This document shows, in pieces, positions 45,056-53,967 of a DNA stretch of 64,000 nucleotides. The stretch covers positions 82,251 to 146,250 of the forward strand of contig JBFLWP010000004.1 of NCBI GenBank assembly GCA_040757595.1, in the 5' to 3' direction. A program made the translations under genes and the position numbers. The first letter of the stretch is position 1, and each line of letters begins with the position of its first letter. The notes under the pieces were generated by a model. That model was not told where the DNA came from and did not search any database. It worked only from the letters and a program-made list of their open reading frames with translations. Origin of the DNA: Nitrospirota bacterium (GTDB taxonomy: Bacteria; Nitrospirota; Nitrospiria; Nitrospirales; Nitrospiraceae).

Positions 45056-46687
45056 ATGGGTCAACCACGCGCGCGCCTCGTCAGGGCCTCGCTCCTGGCC
45101 CTCACCTTCGTTATCGGCCTGGCCTGTCCGTCTTTCGCCCATGCGCAGACCCTCACGATCCTCCACTCCAGCGAGCATCACGGGCAGGTGCTGCCGATCG
45201 AGCGGCGCGGCGAGAAGCGGATCGCGGGGATGGCGGGCCGGGCGGCGCTGATCGCCTCGATCAAGAAGGAGGCCGAGGCGGTGCTGCTCGTGGATTCGGG
45301 CGACATCCTGATCGGCACGCCCCTCTCGTCCTTCTTCCGCGGGGAGCCGGACGTCAAGGCCATGAACCTGATGGGCTACCAGGCCCTGGCGGCCGGCAAT
45401 CACGAGTTCGACTTCGGACTGGACCATTTCCGGCGTCTGAAGGAGCTGGCGCAGTTTCCCATCCTCTGCTCGAACCTGCACGCGCAGAAGGTGGAACTTC
45501 CCTGCCGGACATCGGCGATCGTGAAGGCCGGTCCGTTCACGATCGGGCTTGTCAGCCTGCTGGGCCACCGCAACTTCCCGGACACGTTCAACCGGGAAGT
45601 GACCAAACTGCTGGAGTTCCGCCCGCCCGTCGAGACGGCGCGCCGCCTCGCCCGGTCCCTGAAAGAGACGCAGGCCGTGGACCTGGTCGTCGCGGTCACG
45701 CACCAGGAAACGGATGAGGACCTGGCCCTGCTCGCCCAGGCCCCGGAGGTGGACGTCATCGTCGGCGGTCACACGGAGGGGTTCGACGGGCTGCTGACCG
45801 CCGGTTCGACCACGCCCGTCGCGGAGCTTGAGCGTCCCGGCTCCATCTTCGTCAAGACGCATCGCCTGGGCCGCACGCTCGGCCGGCTGGTCCTGGAATT
45901 GGCCAGGCGACCGGACGGGCCTGGCATGACCGTGGTCCGCGCACGGGCGCAAAATCTGCCCGTGAACGAGGACGTGCCTCCCGATCCGGCCGTCAACGAG
46001 CTGGTCCAGGACTATGCCCGCAAGCTGGAGAGCCGGACGGCGATGACCGTCGGACGATCGCTCGTGGCCCTGGACGGAGACAACAACCGGGTCCGCTCCC
46101 AGGAAACCAACCTGGGCAACCTGCTCGCCGACCTGCTCCGGGCCGAGTTCGGCACGGAGATCGCGCTGCTGAACGGCGGACAGATCCGCGACAGCATTCC
46201 GGTCGGGCCGGTGGACGTGAAGCGAGTCCTGCGGGTCCTGCCCTTCGACTCCCCGACCGTGACGATCACGGTCACAGGCGAGCAGCTCCGTCTCGCACTG
46301 GAGAACAGCGTCAGCCGGCTGCCCGGCACCATGGCGGGCCGCTTCCTCCAAATCTCCGGCCTGAGCGTCCGGTACGACCTCTCCGCCCAACCCGGCTTGC
46401 GCGTACGCGAGGTCTCGGTCGGCGGACGCCCGCTGGAGGCAACGCGGCGCTATTCGGTGGCGACCGATGCCTTCCTGGCCGACGGCGGGGACGGCTACGA
46501 GATGTTCGCCCGCGCGCAGGACCGTATCGAGCGGCAGGTGCCGATGCGGGACCTCCTGCTGGCCGCTTTACAGGCGAAACCCTTGAAGGCTTCGGTGGAG
46601 GGACGGATCCGGTTCGTGGAGCAGCCGGGGCCGGCCGAGCCGCACGAGCACCCGCCGCAGACGCCCCATCCCATGCCAGACCGTTGA
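45056..46687 (+). CDS. Secreted 5'-nucleotidase / UshA-like metallophosphoesterase
   Basis: This 543-residue protein has a signal peptide (about 1-31, ending FAHAQ), so it is periplasmic. The metallophosphatase domain has LLVDSGDILIG, AAGNHEFDFGL, VVAVTHQETDED and IVGGHTEGF. The first metal motif is LHSSEHHGQV where UshA-type enzymes have an Asp-His pair, so Asp is replaced by Glu. The C-terminal nucleotide-binding domain has LLNGGQIRDSI and ADGGDGYEMF. It should dephosphorylate nucleotides or sugar nucleotides. Confidence 0.9.
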   Translation: MGQPRARLVRASLLALTFVIGLACPSFAHAQTLTILHSSEHHGQVLPIERRGEKRIAGMAGRAALIASIKKEAEAVLLVDSGDILIGTPLSSFFRGEPDVKAMNLMGYQALAAGNHEFDFGLDHFRRLKELAQFPILCSNLHAQKVELPCRTSAIVKAGPFTIGLVSLLGHRNFPDTFNREVTKLLEFRPPVETARRLARSLKETQAVDLVVAVTHQETDEDLALLAQAPEVDVIVGGHTEGFDGLLTAGSTTPVAELERPGSIFVKTHRLGRTLGRLVLELARRPDGPGMTVVRARAQNLPVNEDVPPDPAVNELVQDYARKLESRTAMTVGRSLVALDGDNNRVRSQETNLGNLLADLLRAEFGTEIALLNGGQIRDSIPVGPVDVKRVLRVLPFDSPTVTITVTGEQLRLALENSVSRLPGTMAGRFLQISGLSVRYDLSAQPGLRVREVSVGGRPLEATRRYSVATDAFLADGGDGYEMFARAQDRIERQVPMRDLLLAALQAKPLKASVEGRIRFVEQPGPAEPHEHPPQTPHPMPDR

Positions 46688-46736
46688 CGGCACGCTCTTC
46701 GTGCAGGGGTGACGTTGTTCGAGCCGCGCTGGGGAA

Positions 46737-48707
46737 TCAGGCAGACACCCTCGGCCGGCTGTCCGAGCGCGAGGCGGAGTCGCCGGGGGGCTCCGCGTTT
46801 CCCTGAGTTTCGGAAGGGGCGTACTCGCCGAGGCCGCGGCGGATGATCCCGCGCGAGAGCCAGGCAAAGGCGCCGCGCACGGCTTGCCCGCCGATTCCGG
46901 TAGGGACGTGATCGTCATTGCAGAGCAGTCCGCGGACCGCACGATCCACCCGCTCGCGGGCCTGTCGGAAGAACTCGTCCGCCAGCATCCACCCCGTCGC
47001 GTCTCCGTCCGTGCGCTCCCGCGACTCGGCGGAGAGAGCCGTCGCCGCAATGGCCAGAAGGTCCTCGCCGACCGCCTCGATCCGGTTCTGCCGGCCCTGA
47101 TCGTCTCGCAATGCCGCCCGATACCGCGCCATGGCGTAGAAGATCGCCCGGGCCAGACGCCGGCTCTCCCGCTCGACGTAGGCCAGATACCCTCGCACCT
47201 TGGGGTGGCGCAGCTCAGCCCGATCGGGCAGGGGACGCCGCCTCCACTGGCTGAGATACCAGGGAAGGTAGAAACGGACGAGCTTCAGCAGCTCGCCCAG
47301 CTTGGCACCGCTTGTCGCCCGCGCCGCGAAGTACGGCTTCGCCCGGTCGAGGTGTTGGTTGAGCCCTTCCCTGGCGACGAACGGCCGCAGGATGTCGGTC
47401 GCTCCCTCGCCGATGCGGTACATCTCGGCGTCCCGGACGAGCTGCTCGATCGGAAAGGCCGGCTCGCCGCGGAGGCGCTTCGAGGCGGCCGTTTCGTAGC
47501 CCATGCCGCCGAAGAGGGTCTGCGCGTCCTTCAGAAACTGGATCGTGCTTTCGGAGCAGAACATCTTGGCGACGGCGGCCTCGATCCGGATATCGCCCCT
47601 CTTGTGATCCGCCATGCGCCATACGAGCGTAGCCAACGCTTCCATGGCGAAGAGCGCGGCCGCCATCCGGCCCGCCCGCATGCGCTGGGTCTGTCGCTCC
47701 CCCAGCGGCTTCCCGAACGTGACGCGGGAGTTCGCCCAGTCCAGCGTGGGCTGCCAGGCCTGCTTGGCCATCCCGAGGCAGATGGCGGGGATGCTGACCG
47801 CGCGGCCGACGTTGAGAATGGTCAGCGCGTATTTCAGGCCCTTCCCGACCTCGCCGATCACGTTGGCCGCGGGAATCCGCACGTCCGTGAAGGTCATGTG
47901 CGCGTTCTCGATGCCGCGGCAGCCTTCGAATTGGCACCGCTGGCGAACGGTCACCCCCGGCGCGGTCATGTCGAGAATGAAGGCCGTGTGCACCCGGTCG
48001 TCCGCGGCTTTGCCTGCGGGGACCGGAATCCACACCTGGCCGCCGCCGCGGGACTCCCGTCTGGCCGGCACGCGCGCGATCAGCGTCACGTAGCGGGCGA
48101 GCGGGCCGTTCGTGCACCAGAGCTTCTCGCCGTTGACGGTGAACTGCGCGCCGGTCTCGTCGAGCACCGCCTCCGTCTGGACGTTCGCGGCGTCGGAGCC
48201 GGTGATCGGTTCGGTCAGCGCAAAGGCGGAGACCGCATCCCGCGCCACGCGCGGCAGGTAGATCTTCTTTTGCTCCTCGTTGCCGAACAGGAGAATCGGC
48301 ATCGCGATGCCGATGGACTGGGGAACCGCCACGGTGAGGGCCAGGCTGTTGCTCCACCCGGCGATCAGCGTGAGGACGCGCCCGTAGGTCGTGTACGAGA
48401 AGCCGAGGCCTCCGTATTCCCTGGGGATTTTCAGGGCGAACGCGCCCAGATCGAACAGACCCCGGAGCACCGTGTCGGGAATCTTTCCCGTCCGCTCGAT
48501 CTCTTCCGGATCGACCTGACTCCGCAGGAAGGCCTCGATCCGCACGCAATAGGCCGCTTCCGCCTCCCGCTCTTCGGCCGGCTCCTCCGGCGGGAGCAGC
48601 AGCGTGAAGTCGGGGCGCCCGAGGAACAGCCCGGCCATGAAGCTGGGCGCGGCCATCCGCTCCCGCGCTTCCTCGAGCTTCTCCAGTCCAGGGAGGAGTT
48701 CCGACAT
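46737..48707 (-). CDS. Acyl-CoA dehydrogenase, very-long-chain-like with C-terminal extension
   Basis: This 656-residue flavoenzyme is longer than the usual 380 or so. FAD and substrate blocks are FALTEPITGSDAANVQTE and GEKLWCTNGP. The catalytic glutamate is in YRIGEGATDILRPFV, placed as in VLCAD (loop near the C-terminal domain). A helical extension of about 200 residues follows, as in VLCAD/ACAD9. It oxidises acyl-CoA to enoyl-CoA. It shares a strand with tryptophanase (20-bp gap) and may serve amino-acid or fatty-acid breakdown. ATG at 48707 is used; the longer frame is a shadow of tnaA. Confidence 0.9.
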   Translation of the reverse strand: MSELLPGLEKLEEARERMAAPSFMAGLFLGRPDFTLLLPPEEPAEEREAEAAYCVRIEAFLRSQVDPEEIERTGKIPDTVLRGLFDLGAFALKIPREYGGLGFSYTTYGRVLTLIAGWSNSLALTVAVPQSIGIAMPILLFGNEEQKKIYLPRVARDAVSAFALTEPITGSDAANVQTEAVLDETGAQFTVNGEKLWCTNGPLARYVTLIARVPARRESRGGGQVWIPVPAGKAADDRVHTAFILDMTAPGVTVRQRCQFEGCRGIENAHMTFTDVRIPAANVIGEVGKGLKYALTILNVGRAVSIPAICLGMAKQAWQPTLDWANSRVTFGKPLGERQTQRMRAGRMAAALFAMEALATLVWRMADHKRGDIRIEAAVAKMFCSESTIQFLKDAQTLFGGMGYETAASKRLRGEPAFPIEQLVRDAEMYRIGEGATDILRPFVAREGLNQHLDRAKPYFAARATSGAKLGELLKLVRFYLPWYLSQWRRRPLPDRAELRHPKVRGYLAYVERESRRLARAIFYAMARYRAALRDDQGRQNRIEAVGEDLLAIAATALSAESRERTDGDATGWMLADEFFRQARERVDRAVRGLLCNDDHVPTGIGGQAVRGAFAWLSRGIIRRGLGEYAPSETQGNAEPPGDSASRSDSRPRVSA

Positions 48708-48727
48708 GGCTCGACCCGACCAGGCGG

Positions 48728-50113
48728 CTATACCCGCGGCGGCACCTCCTCGAACCGCGCGGTGAAGTGGCGGAGCACGGGGGCCTCGTAGGTCATCCTG
48801 AGGCCGGCGATCCGGTCGCGCCGGCGGTAGAGCTCGATGATGGACTCGGCGACGTAGGTGATCTGCATGTTCGTGTACACCCGTCGGGGGATCGCCAGCC
48901 GCACCATCTCGAGCTCGGGATGCGCCGTCCGGCCGGTGGCCCGGTCTTTCTTCCCGAACATCACAGTGCCGATCTCGACGCCGCGGATGCCGTATTCGCG
49001 GTACAGCGCCACCGCCAGCGCCTGGGCGGGATACCGGTCCTGCGTCAGGTGCGGGAGGAATTCCTTCGCGTTCAAGTACACCGCGTGGCCGCCGACCGGC
49101 TTCAGGATCGGCACGCCCCCGCCTTCGAGCAGCTCGCCCAGGTAGCGCACCTGGCTGACCCGGAACCGGAGATACTCTTCCTCCAGCACTTCCTTGAGCC
49201 CCCGCGCGATGGCCTCCAGGTCCCGGCCCGCCAGCCCCCCGTAGGTGGGAAAGCCCTCGACGAGGATCAGCATGTTCGTGATGCCCTGCGCCCATCCGTC
49301 GTGGTTCAGGCTCAGAAACCCGCCGATGTTCACGAGCCCGTCCTTCTTGGCCGACATGGTGCAGCCGTCCCCGTGGCCGAACAGCTCGCGGGCGATCTCG
49401 ATGATCGGCTTGTCCGCGTAGCCCGGCTCCCGCTCCTTGATGAAGAAGCAGTTCTCCGCGAACCGGCAGGCGTCGAAGAACAGCGGGATGCCGTACTTGT
49501 TCACGAGCGCGCGGGTCTGCCTGACGTTCTCCATGGACACGGGCTGGCCGCCCCCGCTGTTGTTCGTGATCGTGAGCATGACCAGCGGGATGCGCTCGCG
49601 CCCCACCCGGTTGATCGCGTCCTCCAGCCGGCCCAGGTCCATGTTCCCCTTGAACGGCAGCTCCTTGTGCGGGTCGTAGGCCTCCTTGATGACCAGATCC
49701 ACCGCCTCCGCCTTCTGATGCTCCACGTTCGCGCGGGTCGTGTCGAAGTGGATGTTGTTGGGCACGACCATGCCCGCCTTGACGACCGTGGAGAACAGGA
49801 GGTTTTCGGCCATGCGGCCCTGGTGCGTGGGGATCACGTGCTTGTAGCCGAAGATCGAGCGGACCGTCTCCTCGAAGTGATAGTAGTTCCTGCTGCCGGC
49901 GTAAGACTCGTCGCCGAGCATGAGGCCGGCCCACTGGTTGTCGCTCATCGCCGAGGTGCCGCTGTCCGTCAGCAGGTCCACGTACACGCTGTCGGCCGGC
50001 ACGTGGAAGAGGTTGTAGCCGGACTCCTTCAGCAGCCGCTCGCGCTCCTCGCGCGTCGTCCGCTTGATCGGCTCCACGACCTTGATCTTGAACGGTTCAG
50101 ACGGGAACTTCAT
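48728..50113 (-). CDS. tnaA: Tryptophanase (PLP beta-eliminating lyase)
   Basis: This 461-residue enzyme has the PLP lysine in TMSAKKDGLVN, FFDACRFAEN and LTITNNSGGGQPVS. Two positions separate tryptophanase from tyrosine phenol-lyase. GVEIG has a hydrophobic residue where TPL has Arg (SMERG), and VLRHFTARF has the tryptophanase histidine where TPL has Phe. It should split tryptophan to indole, pyruvate and ammonia. It overlaps the HTH regulator gene by 17 bp upstream, so that regulator is probably dedicated to this operon. Confidence 0.88.
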   Translation of the reverse strand: MKFPSEPFKIKVVEPIKRTTREERERLLKESGYNLFHVPADSVYVDLLTDSGTSAMSDNQWAGLMLGDESYAGSRNYYHFEETVRSIFGYKHVIPTHQGRMAENLLFSTVVKAGMVVPNNIHFDTTRANVEHQKAEAVDLVIKEAYDPHKELPFKGNMDLGRLEDAINRVGRERIPLVMLTITNNSGGGQPVSMENVRQTRALVNKYGIPLFFDACRFAENCFFIKEREPGYADKPIIEIARELFGHGDGCTMSAKKDGLVNIGGFLSLNHDGWAQGITNMLILVEGFPTYGGLAGRDLEAIARGLKEVLEEEYLRFRVSQVRYLGELLEGGGVPILKPVGGHAVYLNAKEFLPHLTQDRYPAQALAVALYREYGIRGVEIGTVMFGKKDRATGRTAHPELEMVRLAIPRRVYTNMQITYVAESIIELYRRRDRIAGLRMTYEAPVLRHFTARFEEVPPRV

Positions 50114-51071
50114 GGGTTGCGCCCTTGAATCGCGCCAACTGCGCCTTGAAGCCCTTGGCGTCTTCGTATTCGAACACGTAGCGGGTCATGTCGAAGAGCG
50201 GGGCGGGGTTGAGATCCCGGATCAGCTCCGGCTTCCAGGTGATCTGGAGCTGGCTGATCATCGTGATCGGGGTGGGCGTGCCCACGACGCCGAGCGGCAC
50301 CTGCCCGTAGGCGCGGGAGAAGATCAGGATCTCCCCGTCGAACATGGCGGCGTTGAGGTCCTGGGCCGCGCCCTCCTTCCGGAAGTCCTGCTCCAGACGC
50401 TGAAACATGGGCGACCGGGCCAGCTCCTCCCGAAAGGCGTAGAAGATCTTGATCCCGGCCCGCCGCTGATCCTCCATCACCTGGACGGCGTCAGCCACCA
50501 GGGCCGGCTGCCGCATCTGGGTCTCGGTCAGGACCAGCAGGCGACGGATCATCACGTTGCGGCGGACCGCCGCCTGGTTGGCCAGAAGGTAGTTGGGATA
50601 GAGCGCCTCGCCCTTCTTCCAGATGTTCCAGCGCTCCATGATCGCGTCCACCGACCGCTCCGCCGTCTCCATCAGGCGGACCGCCTCGGCGTTGGCGGCG
50701 GCCCCTTCGTAGGTCAAGGTCTGCGATTCGAGCTGCCGCAGCTCGCGGCCGATCGCCTCGACCTTCTGGGGGATGTACTTGGGGGTCTTGGGGACGTGCA
50801 GCATCACGTCCACGGCGGTGAGCGCCAGCTTCCAGTATTCCTTGGCCTGGGCCGGCGCCTTGTCCTTCTGGGCGATGAGCAGGAGCTCGACGGGATTCTT
50901 CTCGAGGAGGTTGGCGATCCTGATGCAGAGCTCGGGCTTGGGCACCTTGAGCCCGCGGCGCAGGAGGTTGGCCTCCGGCTGGGCGATGCCCAGCTTCTCG
51001 GCCAGCGCGTAATCGCTGCTCAGGCGATACCGGCGCTTGACCTCTTCGAGATAGGCCGCACTCTCCAGCAT
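50097..51071 (-). CDS. HTH (Cro/CI-type) regulator with uncharacterised C-terminal domain
   Basis: This 324-residue protein has an N-terminal helix-turn-helix (about 5-60) in SDYALAEKLGIAQPEANLLR and PKPELCIRIANLLEKNPVEL. The remainder (about 100-324) is alpha/beta with VMIRRLLVLTETQMRQPAL and IKIFYAFREELARSPMFQR, and may bind a ligand. The C-terminal fold is not recognised with confidence. Start ATG 51071 follows GAGGGCAGG. The gene overlaps tnaA by 17 bp, so it probably controls, and is translated with, tryptophan catabolism. Confidence 0.72.
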   Translation of the reverse strand: MLESAAYLEEVKRRYRLSSDYALAEKLGIAQPEANLLRRGLKVPKPELCIRIANLLEKNPVELLLIAQKDKAPAQAKEYWKLALTAVDVMLHVPKTPKYIPQKVEAIGRELRQLESQTLTYEGAAANAEAVRLMETAERSVDAIMERWNIWKKGEALYPNYLLANQAAVRRNVMIRRLLVLTETQMRQPALVADAVQVMEDQRRAGIKIFYAFREELARSPMFQRLEQDFRKEGAAQDLNAAMFDGEILIFSRAYGQVPLGVVGTPTPITMISQLQITWKPELIRDLNPAPLFDMTRYVFEYEDAKGFKAQLARFKGATHEVPV

Positions 51072-51159
51072 CCTGCCCTCGCGCGAGCGCGATGATACCA
51101 TAGTTGGGAGAATCAGGCGGAGAAGTTGTGGAGAACGGGCGTGGCGCCGGCTTCCGGCG

Positions 51160-51876
51160 TCACGCGGCTTCCGTCGCGCGGGCTCTCTTCCGCTCCAGCC
51201 CCATCCAGAAGCCTTCCAGGTAGTCCAGGACCGCTTTGACGCCCAGGCGGAAGTCGGCCCTCTCCTGCTCCGTCATCCCGCCGGCGGCGCGGTCCGCGCC
51301 CTCCACCGCGGCGACGGCCTGTTCCATAGCCTTTTCGTGCTGGGCCTCGAGCTGCCGGTGAAAGGTGAAGTAGGTCATGTCCATGAGCGGGTGCCGTTCC
51401 GCCTTGAGACGGGAGAGGCCCGGAATCAGATGATCCCACATGGTGATCGCCATGTTCTCCAGGCCGAAGGAGGCGCCGAGGGCTTTGGCGTGGTTGCCGT
51501 CGCTGTAGAGCCGCTCCATGCCGTCGATGTAGGCCTTCGTGGAGGGGAGCATGGGGCGGGTCATCGCCTCGTGGACGTCCACGCCGATCGAGCGCAGGAA
51601 GTCCCGATAGAGCAGCTCGTGGCGATTCCTGATGCGGCCGTCGCCCAGTTCCGAATAGAGGACCTTCGTCAACTCATCGGCCACCGCCTCGTCCTCGGTG
51701 TTGACGAGCTGCGAAACCAGGATTCTCGGGAAGAACCGGGCGAAGTTGTAGAACTCCGCCGCAAACCGCCGGAGGTCCTCATCGGTGAGCGCCCCGGTCT
51801 TGAAGCGATCCAGGTACGGATTGTTGATGGCTCCGTGGCAAAGCACGTACCCGCGCATTTCCTCATAGAAGGACAT
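51160..51876 (-). CDS. CADD/PqqC-like heme-oxygenase-fold diiron protein
   Basis: This 238-residue all-helical protein starts MSFYEEMRGYVLCHGAINNP. Candidate metal ligands are in LYSELGDG, FGLENMAITMWDHLI and TYFTFHRQLEAQHEKAM, as in heme-oxygenase-like diiron oxidases. The closest group by eye is the CADD/PqqC family, whose chlamydial member sacrifices its own tyrosine to make p-aminobenzoate. AGGAGGTGGGCC precedes the ATG. It is divergent from the tyrosine-catabolic genes across an AT-rich promoter region. Function is unassigned here. Confidence 0.82.
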   Translation of the reverse strand: MSFYEEMRGYVLCHGAINNPYLDRFKTGALTDEDLRRFAAEFYNFARFFPRILVSQLVNTEDEAVADELTKVLYSELGDGRIRNRHELLYRDFLRSIGVDVHEAMTRPMLPSTKAYIDGMERLYSDGNHAKALGASFGLENMAITMWDHLIPGLSRLKAERHPLMDMTYFTFHRQLEAQHEKAMEQAVAAVEGADRAAGGMTEQERADFRLGVKAVLDYLEGFWMGLERKRARATEAA

Positions 51877-51928
51877 GGCCCACCTCCTGCCAGACCGGCC
51901 GCCGCGCCAAGGCCGTAAAGCCAATACA

Positions 51929-51957
51929 ATAATATACTTTTTACATCATTCCGGCAA
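51929..51957 (-). promoter_or_regulatory. Candidate promoter for the CADD-like gene
   Basis: On the minus strand TTGCCG (51952-51957) and TATTAT (51929-51934) are 17 bp apart. They lie within a strongly AT-rich stretch, about 50 bp before the start codon. Confidence 0.5.
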
Positions 51958-51965
51958 CATTTATT

Positions 51966-51988
51966 TTTACGTTGAGAGATCGCGTAAA
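51966..51988. promoter_or_regulatory. Inverted repeat TTTACG-N11-CGTAAA, candidate operator
   Basis: Two perfect 6-bp arms with an 11-bp spacer lie between the two divergent promoters, just upstream of the CADD-like gene's -35 box. The size fits a dimeric regulator. No known factor can be named. Confidence 0.4.
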
Positions 51989-52067
51989 TTTTTCGGCGCA
52001 ATTTAGCTTTGGCCATCGTTTTAATTTAAATATTTATACAATGCTATCGGACGATGTTAATTTTTTA

Positions 52068-52095
52068 TTGAATGATGCGATAACTATGTTATACT
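52068..52095 (+). promoter_or_regulatory. Extended -10 promoter for the homogentisate operon
   Basis: TTGAAT (52068-52073) and TATACT (52090-52095) are 16 bp apart, with TGT just before the -10 box (extended -10). The start codon is about 72 bp further and has AGGAGG at 52155-52160. Confidence 0.6.
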
Positions 52096-52166
52096 GGCGT
52101 TGCTTGGCTCCAGACCCCGCAGCGCCGCCGTCAATCCTGGTCCGACTATTTCGCAGGAGGTGTACC

Positions 52167-52754
52167 ATGGAGAGGACAACGGGTATTGATCACATCACCC
52201 TCTGCGTGGAGAATCTGGCTGCCGCGGAATATCTCTTCACCAAGGTCCTGGGCTTCGAGGTGATCTGGTCGGCGCGGGATGTCGGCACCGACAAGTCCAG
52301 CATGGACACGATCGTGGTGCAGCGCGGCAGCGCCAAGGTGGCCCTCATGCAGGGACGGGACAAGATCGTCAAGTCGCAGATCACGGAATTCATCGAGAAG
52401 TACGGGCAGGGGGTCCAGCACATTGCCATCGAGGTGGACGACATCGAGGCGGTCTGTCGCGAGTGGGAGACTCACGGGGTGAAGTTCAGCGGGCCGATCA
52501 AGGATGGACGGGACGGGTTCGGACCGCTGAAGCAGCGTTTCACCTACCCGCTCTTCCCGGGCGGCGGCGTCTTCTTCGAGCTCACCCAACGCCGGCACGG
52601 AACCGAGCAATCCAAGACGTTCGTCCGCGGAACCGTCGAATCCCTCTACCAAGACATCGAGCGGGACCAGTTGCAAGGGGTCGAACGGACGATCATCGAC
52701 TACGAGACGCTCCCGTTGCCGTTCGAGGGCATGACCTTCAAACGCGCATCGTAA
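52167..52754 (+). CDS. Short 4-hydroxyphenylpyruvate dioxygenase-like (VOC fold) protein
   Basis: This 195-residue protein is about half the usual HPPD length (350-380). It contains one VOC unit pair, with metal ligands in GIDHITLCV, GVQHIAIEVDD and VFFELTQRRHG (His, His, Glu). RFTYPLFPGGG and TVESLYQDIERDQL resemble the HPPD C-terminal catalytic domain. Immediately followed by homogentisate dioxygenase and FAH, so it probably supplies homogentisate from 4-hydroxyphenylpyruvate. A strong ribosome site (AGGAGG, 6 bp) and an extended -10 promoter precede it. Confidence 0.8.
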   Translation: MERTTGIDHITLCVENLAAAEYLFTKVLGFEVIWSARDVGTDKSSMDTIVVQRGSAKVALMQGRDKIVKSQITEFIEKYGQGVQHIAIEVDDIEAVCREWETHGVKFSGPIKDGRDGFGPLKQRFTYPLFPGGGVFFELTQRRHGTEQSKTFVRGTVESLYQDIERDQLQGVERTIIDYETLPLPFEGMTFKRAS

Positions 52755-52764
52755 GACAGCGACG

Positions 52765-52829
52765 AACGCGGAACGATGAACGCACGGCTCATCCCTTCCG
52801 CCTTCAGCCTTCATACTTCCGCCTTTAAC
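52765..52829. repeat. Heptamer-type element (GAACGCG / TTCAGCC)
   Basis: The left arm carries GAACGCGGAACGATGAACGC. The right arm carries CCTTCAGCCTTCATACTTCC. It fills the 91-bp gap between the HPPD-like and HGD genes. Confidence 0.65.
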
Positions 52830-52845
52830 GAGGGGGAGGCCCGCG

Positions 52846-53967
52846 ATGTACCTCATTAAGAAAGGCCATGCGCCCAATCAGGCCCACGTCGGGATTCCCG
52901 AGGGCCTGTGTGAAGAAGAACACGGCCGCCGTGGGTTCACCGGCCCGGCGTCGCACCTGTACCGGCTCCATCCTCCTACCGGCTGGGTGCGCATCGAGGG
53001 CCCCCTTCGGCCCCGGGCGTTCGCCTGCGCGGCCCTCCCCGCCCCTGATCAACGAACGGTTGACGCAAGGCCCGTGGAGATCCTGCGGAGCCAGGATGCG
53101 CGCGTGTTCATCTCCCGCCGCTCGGCGACCATGCCCTATTTCCTCCGCAACGGGGACGGGGACGAAGTCTATTTCGTCCACGAGGGCCAGGGCCGGTTCG
53201 AGACGGACTACGGCACGCTGGCTTACGAGCCCGGCGACTATGTCGTGATCCCCAAGGGCACGACCTATCGCGTGCACGCCGGCACGAACCAATCCCTGTT
53301 CGTGATCGTGGAGACGCCGGAGCCGGTGGCACTACCCGACCGAGGCATGCTGGGCCGGCACGCCCTGTTCGACCCGGGCGTGCTCACGGCCCCGGAGCTG
53401 TCCCCCGTCGCAGACGCTCCACGCGAGCCGCGCGAATGGGAAGTTCGGATCAAACGGGACGGAGACCACACGAAGGTCGTCTACCCGTTCTACCCGATGG
53501 ACGTTGTGGGCTGGAAAGGCGATCTCTGGGCGGCCAAGCTGAACGTGCGGGACTTCCGGCCCGTCATGAGCCCGCGCTATCACCTCCCGCCCAGCGTTCA
53601 CGCGACCTTCCAGGCCGGCGGGCTGCTCCTCTCCACCTTCGCGCCCAGGCCCCTGGAGAGCGATCCGGATGCGCTGCGGGTGCCGTTCTACCACCGGAAC
53701 ATGGACTACGACGAGGTGCTCTTCTACCACAAGGGGAGCTTTTTCAGCCGGGCGGGCATCCAGCCCGGCATGCTCACCCTGCACCCCCAGGGCATCCACC
53801 ACGGGCCGCAGCCCCAGGCGGTCGAGGCGAGCAAGAGCAAAACCAGCACGGACGAGGTGGCGGTCATGATCGAGTCGCGGCACCCCTTCACCGTGCTCCC
53901 CGAGCTGGAATCGGTCGAGGTGAAGGAATATGCCGAGAGCTGGAACCAGAACAGGAGCGGACGATGA
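52846..53967 (+). CDS. hmgA: Homogentisate 1,2-dioxygenase
   Basis: This 373-residue protein opens the ring of homogentisate to maleylacetoacetate. The cupin-like C-terminal half has the iron ligands in YHRNMDYDEVLFYHKG and the HPQGIHHGP block. The N-terminal half has NGDGDEVYFVHEGQGRFETD. The length is slightly shorter than mammalian or Pseudomonas forms (about 430-445). No maleylacetoacetate isomerase gene is adjacent. The stop overlaps the FAH start (ATGA). Confidence 0.9.
   Translation: MYLIKKGHAPNQAHVGIPEGLCEEEHGRRGFTGPASHLYRLHPPTGWVRIEGPLRPRAFACAALPAPDQRTVDARPVEILRSQDARVFISRRSATMPYFLRNGDGDEVYFVHEGQGRFETDYGTLAYEPGDYVVIPKGTTYRVHAGTNQSLFVIVETPEPVALPDRGMLGRHALFDPGVLTAPELSPVADAPREPREWEVRIKRDGDHTKVVYPFYPMDVVGWKGDLWAAKLNVRDFRPVMSPRYHLPPSVHATFQAGGLLLSTFAPRPLESDPDALRVPFYHRNMDYDEVLFYHKGSFFSRAGIQPGMLTLHPQGIHHGPQPQAVEASKSKTSTDEVAVMIESRHPFTVLPELESVEVKEYAESWNQNRSGR

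Noticed and set aside
46737..49934. A 1065-codon acyl-CoA dehydrogenase with a long N-terminal part
   Set aside because: The extra N-terminal part is an out-of-frame reading of the tryptophanase gene. The real start is at 48707.
48728..50113. Tyrosine phenol-lyase, suggested by nearby tyrosine genes
   Set aside because: The residue equivalent to the phenol-binding Arg is Ile, and the tryptophanase-specific His is present.
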